A DNA stretch of 9,534 nucleotides, taken from NCBI GenBank assembly GCA_023437285.1, contig JAEZGP010000055.1, positions 1 to 9,534 on the forward strand. The letters are read 5' to 3'. Shown piece after piece: positions 5,405 to 9,534 of the stretch. The translations under genes and the position numbers were made by a program. Source of the stretch: Actinomycetes bacterium. GTDB lineage: Bacteria; Actinomycetota; Actinomycetes; Mycobacteriales; Micromonosporaceae. Below the pieces are notes generated by a model. The model was not told the DNA's origin. It made no database searches and saw nothing but the letters and a program-made list of their open reading frames with translations. Each line of letters begins with the position of its first letter. Position 1 is the stretch's first letter.

Positions 5405-7252
5405 GTGGCCGGCAAGATCCGCGACGAGGACATCGCGCTCGTCCGCGACAAGACCTCGATCGTCGACGTGATCTCCGAGTCGGTGACGCTGCGCTCGGCG
5501 GGCGGCGGCAACCTCAAGGGGCTGTGCCCGTTCCACGACGAGAAGACCCCCTCGTTCACCGTGTCGGCCACCCGCAACGTCTTCTACTGCCACGGCTGCG
5601 GGGCCGGTGGCGACGCGCTCAAGTTCGTCATGGACCACGAGCACCTGACGTTTGTCGAGGCGGTCGAGCGGCTGGCCGGCCGCGCCGGGGTGCAGCTGCG
5701 CTACGTGGAGGCCGGCCCGGCGCCCGTACGGGCCCAGCAGGGCAACAAGCAGCGCCTCATCGCGGCGCACGCGGCGGCCGCCGAGTTCTACGCCGCCCAG
5801 CTCGCCACCCCCGCGGCCCGCCCGGCCCGGGAGTTTTTGGCCCAGCGCGGCTTCGACCGCGCGGCCGCCCAGCGCTACGGCTGCGGCTTCGCCCCCGACT
5901 CCTGGGACGCCCTCGCCCACGAGCTGCGCCGCCGGGGCTTCTCCGTCGAGGAGATGATCAACGCGGGCCTGGCCAAGCAGGGGCGGTCCGGCCCCATCGA
6001 CCGCTTCCGCCGCCGCCTGCTCTGGCCGATCAAGGACCTGGCCGGCGACACCATCGGGTTCGGCGCGCGCAAGCTGTTCGACGACGATGACGGCCCGAAG
6101 TACCTGAACACCCCCGAGACCGCGATCTACAAGAAGTCCCACGTCCTCTACGGCATCGACCAGGCAAAACGCGAGATCGCCAAGCAGGGCCGGGTGGTGA
6201 TCGTCGAGGGGTACACCGACGTCATGGCCTGCCACCTGGCCGGCGTACCGCTCGCGGTGGCCACCTGCGGCACCGCGTTCGGCGGGGACCACATCGGCGT
6301 GCTGCGCCGCCTGCTCATGGACACCGACGCGTACGGCGGCGAGATCATCTTCACGTTCGACGGCGACGCGGCCGGCCAGAAGGCGGCCCTGCGCGCCTTC
6401 GAGGACGACCAGAAGTTCGTCGCGCAGACCTTCATCGCGGTCAGCCCCGACGGCATGGACCCCTGCGAGCTGCGCCTCGCCCACGGCGACGCGGCCGTCC
6501 GCGACCTCGTCGCCCGCCGCGAGCCGCTCATCGCGTTCGCCCTGCGCTCCACGCTCGCCCGCTACGACCTCGACACCGCCGAGGGCCGGGTGGGCGCCCT
6601 GCGCGTCGCCGCCCCGCTCGTCGCCAAAATCAAAGACCGGGCCCTGCGGCCCGAGTACGCCCGCAAGCTCGCCGGCGACCTCGGCATGGACGTCGAACCG
6701 GTCACCCGGGCCGTGGCCGCCGCGGCCGGCCGCCAGGGTGGCGCCGTGGCCCCCGCCCCGCGTGCCGCCCCCGATGCCAACGACCCGCGCGTCCTTGTCG
6801 AACGCGAGGCCCTCAAGCTCGCCATCCAGGAGCCCGTGCTGGCCGGCCCGGCGTTCGACGCCCTCGAGGCCGACGTGTACCTGCACCCGCTGCACGTCGC
6901 CGTCCGCACCGCCGTCACCGCCGCGGGCGGCGCAAGCTCGGCCGTCGGCGGGGTCAACTGGGTCGAGGCCGTCCGCGACGCCTGCGACGACCTGGGCGCC
7001 AAGGCGCTCGTCGGCGAGCTGGCCGTACAGCCGCTCATGGTCGACGGCGACCCCGACCCCCGGTACGTCACGATCACGCTGGCCCGGCTGCAACTGCACG
7101 CCGTGAGCCGGCGCATCGCCGACCTCAAATCCAAGCTGCAACGCATCAACCCGGTCACCAACCAGGACGATCACCTCCGCCTGTTCGGCGAGCTGGTCTC
7201 GCTGGAGGGCCAGGCGCGCGCCCTGCGCGAACGGACGGTCGGAGGGCTGTAA
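5405..7252 (+). CDS. dnaG: DNA primase DnaG
   Basis: Primase makes the RNA primers that start each Okazaki fragment, working with the replicative helicase. The 615-residue protein has all standard parts. An N-terminal CHC2 zinc finger has Cys41, His44, Cys62 and Cys65. The RNA-polymerase core follows with RRLLWPIKDLAGDTIGFGAR and the conserved NTPETAIYKKSHVLYGID near 235-252. The TOPRIM fold has EGYTDVMA with Glu268 and Asp272, and FDGDAAGQKA with Asp319 and Asp321. The Ala-rich linker around 437-457 and the C-terminal region from about 460 form the less conserved helicase-interacting part. The GTG at 5405 fits the family N-terminus (VAGKIRDEDI) and has GGAGG 5 nt upstream; a GTG at 5399 is possible but overlaps that site. 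Upstream is the CsoR-family gene, not the dgt gene I recall as common before actinobacterial dnaG. Confidence 0.97.
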   Translation: MAGKIRDEDIALVRDKTSIVDVISESVTLRSAGGGNLKGLCPFHDEKTPSFTVSATRNVFYCHGCGAGGDALKFVMDHEHLTFVEAVERLAGRAGVQLRYVEAGPAPVRAQQGNKQRLIAAHAAAAEFYAAQLATPAARPAREFLAQRGFDRAAAQRYGCGFAPDSWDALAHELRRRGFSVEEMINAGLAKQGRSGPIDRFRRRLLWPIKDLAGDTIGFGARKLFDDDDGPKYLNTPETAIYKKSHVLYGIDQAKREIAKQGRVVIVEGYTDVMACHLAGVPLAVATCGTAFGGDHIGVLRRLLMDTDAYGGEIIFTFDGDAAGQKAALRAFEDDQKFVAQTFIAVSPDGMDPCELRLAHGDAAVRDLVARREPLIAFALRSTLARYDLDTAEGRVGALRVAAPLVAKIKDRALRPEYARKLAGDLGMDVEPVTRAVAAAAGRQGGAVAPAPRAAPDANDPRVLVEREALKLAIQEPVLAGPAFDALEADVYLHPLHVAVRTAVTAAGGASSAVGGVNWVEAVRDACDDLGAKALVGELAVQPLMVDGDPDPRYVTITLARLQLHAVSRRIADLKSKLQRINPVTNQDDHLRLFGELVSLEGQARALRERTVGGL

Positions 7253-7254
7253 CC

Positions 7255-7770
7255 ATGTGGGGACGCGGCAAGAAACTGCCGGCCGAGCGCCGGCCCGCCC
7301 TCGACCGCGACGAACGCGTCCTCGGCTGGGCGGCCACCGCCGACGACGGCACCGTGGTCACCACCAACCGGGGCCTGTGGCTGCCCGGCCGCGCCGAGCG
7401 CCTCGGCTGGCACGAGATCCACAAGGCGACCTGGGACAACCCGCGCCTGACCGTCACGCCCGGCGTCCGGGTCGAGGAACGCGACGGCTACACCGTCATG
7501 GCCGACCAGCCCACGATCGCGGTGTCACTCACCGAGCCGGGCAACGTGCCGTCCCAGATCAACACCCGGGTGACCCGGTCGGTGGCCGCCAGCACCCACC
7601 ACACGCTGACGACCGGCGGGGGCGTGCGCGTCGTGAGCCGGCGCGTACCCGGCGTCGACGGCGTCACCTGGCACGTCCGCTACGACGAGGGCACCGACGC
7701 GCACGACCCGCTCGTGGTCCTGCAGACGGCCCAGCTGGTGGCCGAGGCCGCCCACGTGCCGGCCGACTGA
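7255..7770 (+). CDS. Conserved actinobacterial protein of unknown function downstream of dnaG
   Basis: The 171-residue product is soluble, with no signal peptide, membrane segment or catalytic motif that I can see. It alternates short hydrophobic strands and turns, for example GTVVTTNRGLWLPG followed by LGWHEIHKATWDNPRLTV, a pattern reminiscent of bacterial PH-like or GRAM-like beta-barrels; this is only a fold guess. The C-terminal helix DPLVVLQTAQLVAEAA fits such a domain. The ATG lies 2 bp after the dnaG stop, with GGAGGG inside the dnaG end 8 nt upstream, so translation is likely coupled to dnaG. Its stop is 1 bp from the stop of the convergent dehydrogenase gene. I recall similar proteins next to dnaG in related actinomycetes but know of no function. 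Confidence 0.88.
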   Translation: MWGRGKKLPAERRPALDRDERVLGWAATADDGTVVTTNRGLWLPGRAERLGWHEIHKATWDNPRLTVTPGVRVEERDGYTVMADQPTIAVSLTEPGNVPSQINTRVTRSVAASTHHTLTTGGGVRVVSRRVPGVDGVTWHVRYDEGTDAHDPLVVLQTAQLVAEAAHVPAD

Positions 7771-7771
7771 C

Positions 7772-8608
7772 TCACAGGATCGGCTTGCCGCCCGTCACCG
7801 GGATCACCGCGCCGGAGATGTAACTGGCCTCGTCGGAGGCGAGCAGTACGAACGCCGGGGCCACCTCCTTGGGCTCACCCGCCCGGCCTAGCGGGGTGTT
7901 CTTGCCGAACTCCGCCACGTGATCCGGCGGCATCGTCGACGGGATCAGCGGCGTCCAGATCGGCCCCGGCGCCACCGCGTTCACCCGGATGCCCCGATCG
8001 CCCAGCAGCTGCGCCAGGCCCGCCGTGAAGTTCGCGATCGCGCCCTTCGTCGTCGCGTACGGCAGCAGCGTCGGCCGCGGCTGGTCGGCGTTGATCGACG
8101 TGGTGTTGATGATCGAGGCGCCCTCGCCGAGGTGCGGCAGGGCCGCCTGCACCAGCCGGAACATGGCGGTGATGTTCACGTCGAAGGTGTACTGCCACTC
8201 CTCGTCCGTGATCTCCTCGACCTTCTCGTGGGTCATCTGGTACGCCGCGTTGTTGACCAGCACGTCGATGCGGCCGAATTCCTCGACCGCGCGGTCGATC
8301 ACCGCCTGGCAGTGGGCCCGGTCGGACAGGTCGCCCGGCACCAGCACGGCCTTGCGGCCGGCCGCCTCCACCAGCGCCGCCGTGTCGCGCGCGTCGTCGT
8401 CCTCGCTCAGGTACGAGATGAGCACGTCCGCCCCCTCCCGGGCGAACGCGATGGCGGTCGCGCGGCCGATGCCGCTGTCGCCGCCCGTGATGATCGTGGC
8501 CTTGCCGGCCAGCCGGCCGGAGCCCTGGTAGGACTGTTCGCCGTGGTCGGGCTTGCGGTTCATCGCCGAGGTCGTGCCCGGCGGCTGCTGTTGGGTTTCC
8601 TCGCTCAT
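7772..8608 (-). CDS. Short-chain dehydrogenase/reductase, general-stress type
   Basis: A classical SDR of 278 residues using NAD(P)(H) in a Rossmann fold. Motifs seen: dinucleotide-binding TGGDSGIG at 41-48, GDLSD with Asp93, NNAA at 119-122, Asn145 in DVNIT, catalytic Ser171 (NTTS), Tyr184 and Lys188 (YATTK), and PGPIWTPL at 214-221. The extra Gln/Pro-rich N-terminus with MNRKPDHGEQSYQGSGRLAGK is typical of the YdaD/YhdF-like general-stress dehydrogenases of Bacillus and actinobacteria, often annotated as glucose 1-dehydrogenase-like; the true substrate is not known. The ATG at 8608 has AAGGG 6 nt upstream. An internal ATG at residue 16 is less likely, since the Q/P-rich extension is a family trait. 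It diverges from the ThuA gene across 52 bp. Confidence 0.93.
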   Translation of the reverse strand: MSEETQQQPPGTTSAMNRKPDHGEQSYQGSGRLAGKATIITGGDSGIGRATAIAFAREGADVLISYLSEDDDARDTAALVEAAGRKAVLVPGDLSDRAHCQAVIDRAVEEFGRIDVLVNNAAYQMTHEKVEEITDEEWQYTFDVNITAMFRLVQAALPHLGEGASIINTTSINADQPRPTLLPYATTKGAIANFTAGLAQLLGDRGIRVNAVAPGPIWTPLIPSTMPPDHVAEFGKNTPLGRAGEPKEVAPAFVLLASDEASYISGAVIPVTGGKPIL

Positions 8609-8648
8609 GACAGGCCCTTACCCGCCCGTCGGCCCGCGACACGTCCGC

Positions 8649-8654
8649 TAGCCT
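8649..8654 (+). promoter_or_regulatory. Probable leaderless promoter -10 box (TAGCCT) for the ThuA-domain gene
   Basis: TAGCCT ends 6 nt before the ATG at 8661, and no purine-rich ribosome-binding site lies between (CGCCGG). This matches the geometry at rnz and suggests a leaderless mRNA. The -35 is not recognisable. Confidence 0.55.
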
Positions 8655-8660
8655 CGCCGG

Positions 8661-9341
8661 ATGGCTCACCCTCGCGTCCTCGTGTTCTCCAAGACCACCG
8701 GGTACCGGCATGAGTCGATCCCCGCCGGGGTGGCCGCCCTACGCCGCGTCGCCGCCTCGGCCGGCCTCGCCGTGGACGCGACCGAGGACCCGTCCGTCTT
8801 CACGCGCGCGGAGCTGCGGACGTACCAGGCTTTGGTTTTTCTGCAGACCACGGGCCCGGTGCTGGACGCGGCCGCGCGCGACGCGGTGGCCGGGTTCCTC
8901 ACCGGTGGCGGCGGGTTCCTCGGCGTGCACGCGGCGATCCTCGCCGAGCCCGACTGGTCGTTCTACCGGGACCTGCTGGGCACCGAGTTCACCGGCCACC
9001 CGGACGTGCAGCGCGGCGCGGTCGACGTGCTCACGCGCGACCATCCCGCCACGGCCGGGCTGCCGGCGCGCTGGGACCGGGTCGACGAATGGTACGACTT
9101 CGCCGGGCGGCCGGCCGACGTGACGACGCTGCTCGCCGCGGACGAGACCAGCTACGCCGGCGCGACCATGGGCCAGCCCCACCCGCTGGCGTGGTGTCAC
9201 GAGCGGCTCGGCGGGCCCGTGTTCTACACGGCCCTCGGGCACACCGTCGAGGCGTACGCGGAGCCGTTGTTCCTGGAGCACCTCAGCGGTGCGCTGCGCT
9301 ACGTCACGTTTGAGGGCCCGACGCCGGGCCCTCAAACGTGA
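8661..9341 (+). CDS. ThuA-domain protein (trehalose-utilization-like, class I glutamine-amidotransferase-like fold)
   Basis: The 226-residue product matches the ThuA-like family along its length: VLVFSKTTGYRHESI at 6-20, GGGGFLGVHAA at 82-92, DEWYDF at 142-147 and HPLAWCHERLGGPVFYTALGHT at 174-195. ThuA was named for a trehalose or sucrose utilisation locus in rhizobia, and related enzymes keto-convert sugars or act on sugar derivatives; no sugar genes lie nearby here, so the substrate is open. There is no signal peptide, so it is probably cytoplasmic, unlike many ThuA proteins that carry extra secreted domains. The last codons, VTFEGPTPGPQT, are encoded by a perfect inverted repeat that includes the stop. 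The C-terminus therefore appears shaped by the terminator. Confidence 0.9.
   Translation: MAHPRVLVFSKTTGYRHESIPAGVAALRRVAASAGLAVDATEDPSVFTRAELRTYQALVFLQTTGPVLDAAARDAVAGFLTGGGGFLGVHAAILAEPDWSFYRDLLGTEFTGHPDVQRGAVDVLTRDHPATAGLPARWDRVDEWYDFAGRPADVTTLLAADETSYAGATMGQPHPLAWCHERLGGPVFYTALGHTVEAYAEPLFLEHLSGALRYVTFEGPTPGPQT
9304..9341. terminator. Perfect 17-bp inverted repeat, probable bidirectional terminator
   Basis: TCACGTTTGAGGGCCCG (9304-9320) is the exact reverse complement of 9325-9341, separated by ACGC. The hairpin contains the ThuA stop codon (9339-9341). The stop of a minus-strand gene facing it lies 19 bp further on, so the same structure can end both transcripts. The G/C core with AAA/TTT shoulders is terminator-like even without a long T-tract. 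Confidence 0.8.
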
Positions 9342-9360
9342 GACGCGCACATGACGGTGA

Positions 9361-9534
9361 TCAGAACGCGTTGGCGGTGAAGCCCGCCCGGCGGTTGGCC
9401 GTGTCCCAGGCACCCTCCGAGTCGGTGTCGGTCGCAGCGGACTGCGAACGACGGTCCTTCACCGAGTGAATCTTGTCCGTGACGGTGGTCTTGCCCTGGT
9501 CGTACAGCTTGGTGGCCTGCGCCTGAACGACGCC
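9361..9534 (-). CDS. C-terminal 57 residues of an unidentified protein (start beyond window)
   Basis: The minus frame is open from the right edge to TGA at 9361-9363. The visible part starts GVVQAQATKLYDQGKTTVTD and ends GAWDTANRRAGFTANAF. It is hydrophilic, rich in Thr, Asp, Lys, Ala and Gln, with an amphipathic helix-like first half and no cysteine. Codon use is strongly G/C-ending as in the neighbours, and the convergent terminator supports a real gene end. I do not recognise the family, and no function is proposed. Confidence 0.75.
   Translation of the reverse strand, partial: GVVQAQATKLYDQGKTTVTDKIHSVKDRRSQSAATDTDSEGAWDTANRRAGFTANAF

Noticed and set aside
4762..5577. A 271-codon minus-strand frame spanning the AhpD-like/CsoR divergent gap
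   Set aside because: It overlaps three well-supported genes and the operator region, and its product is low-complexity.
5282..7174. A 630-codon minus-strand open frame
   Set aside because: Antisense shadow of dnaG caused by high G+C; every DnaG motif is intact on the plus strand.
8739..9413. A 224-codon minus-strand frame over the ThuA gene
   Set aside because: Shadow frame; Arg-rich with no recognisable domain, and it crosses the terminator hairpin.

Overview
The window is a high-GC stretch (roughly 70% G+C, third codon positions almost always G or C) from an actinomycete chromosome. Family-level resemblance of the proteins, GTG starts and probable leaderless promoters (a TANNNT -10 box 6-7 nt before ATG) suggest Micromonosporaceae, but that is an inference from memory rather than a search result. 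It is mostly core and conserved accessory chromosome. No insertion sequence, prophage, CRISPR array, tRNA or rRNA was seen.

Left part (1-3245, minus strand): the first 737 codons of cobalamin-dependent methionine synthase metH run off the left edge. Upstream lies rnz, encoding the tRNA 3'-processing enzyme RNase Z. The roughly 120 nt between them hold the best signal in the window: a leader matching the S-adenosylhomocysteine (SAH) riboswitch class. It is followed by a hairpin that buries the metH ribosome-binding site and competes for the same strand as the aptamer pseudoknot. This predicts translation of metH switched on by SAH.

Middle part (3318-5319): a small cupin gene and an OsmC-family gene form a plus-strand pair. 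A short non-coding interval follows, with an inverted repeat, a promoter-like box, a possible 10-codon ORF and a strong hairpin. Next come two minus-strand genes, an AhpD-like CxxC protein and a 54-residue Cys-rich protein. These diverge from a CsoR-family repressor whose ligand residues (Cys35, Gly60, Cys64) look more like a persulfide sensor than a copper sensor. Two G/C-tract palindromes 32 bp apart, centre to centre, lie in the divergent gap and are probably its operators.

Right part (5405-9534): dnaG (primase) is followed 2 bp later by a conserved-looking protein of unknown function. A short-chain dehydrogenase faces it with a 1-bp convergent gap. A ThuA-domain protein diverges from the dehydrogenase and ends inside a perfect 17-bp inverted repeat that probably terminates transcription in both directions. 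The C-terminal end of an unidentified minus-strand gene occupies the right edge.

Together, the centre of the window leans towards thiol and sulfur or oxidative-stress chemistry (OsmC, AhpD-like, CsoR/CstR-like, stress-type dehydrogenase), flanked by housekeeping functions (methionine cycle, tRNA processing, replication).
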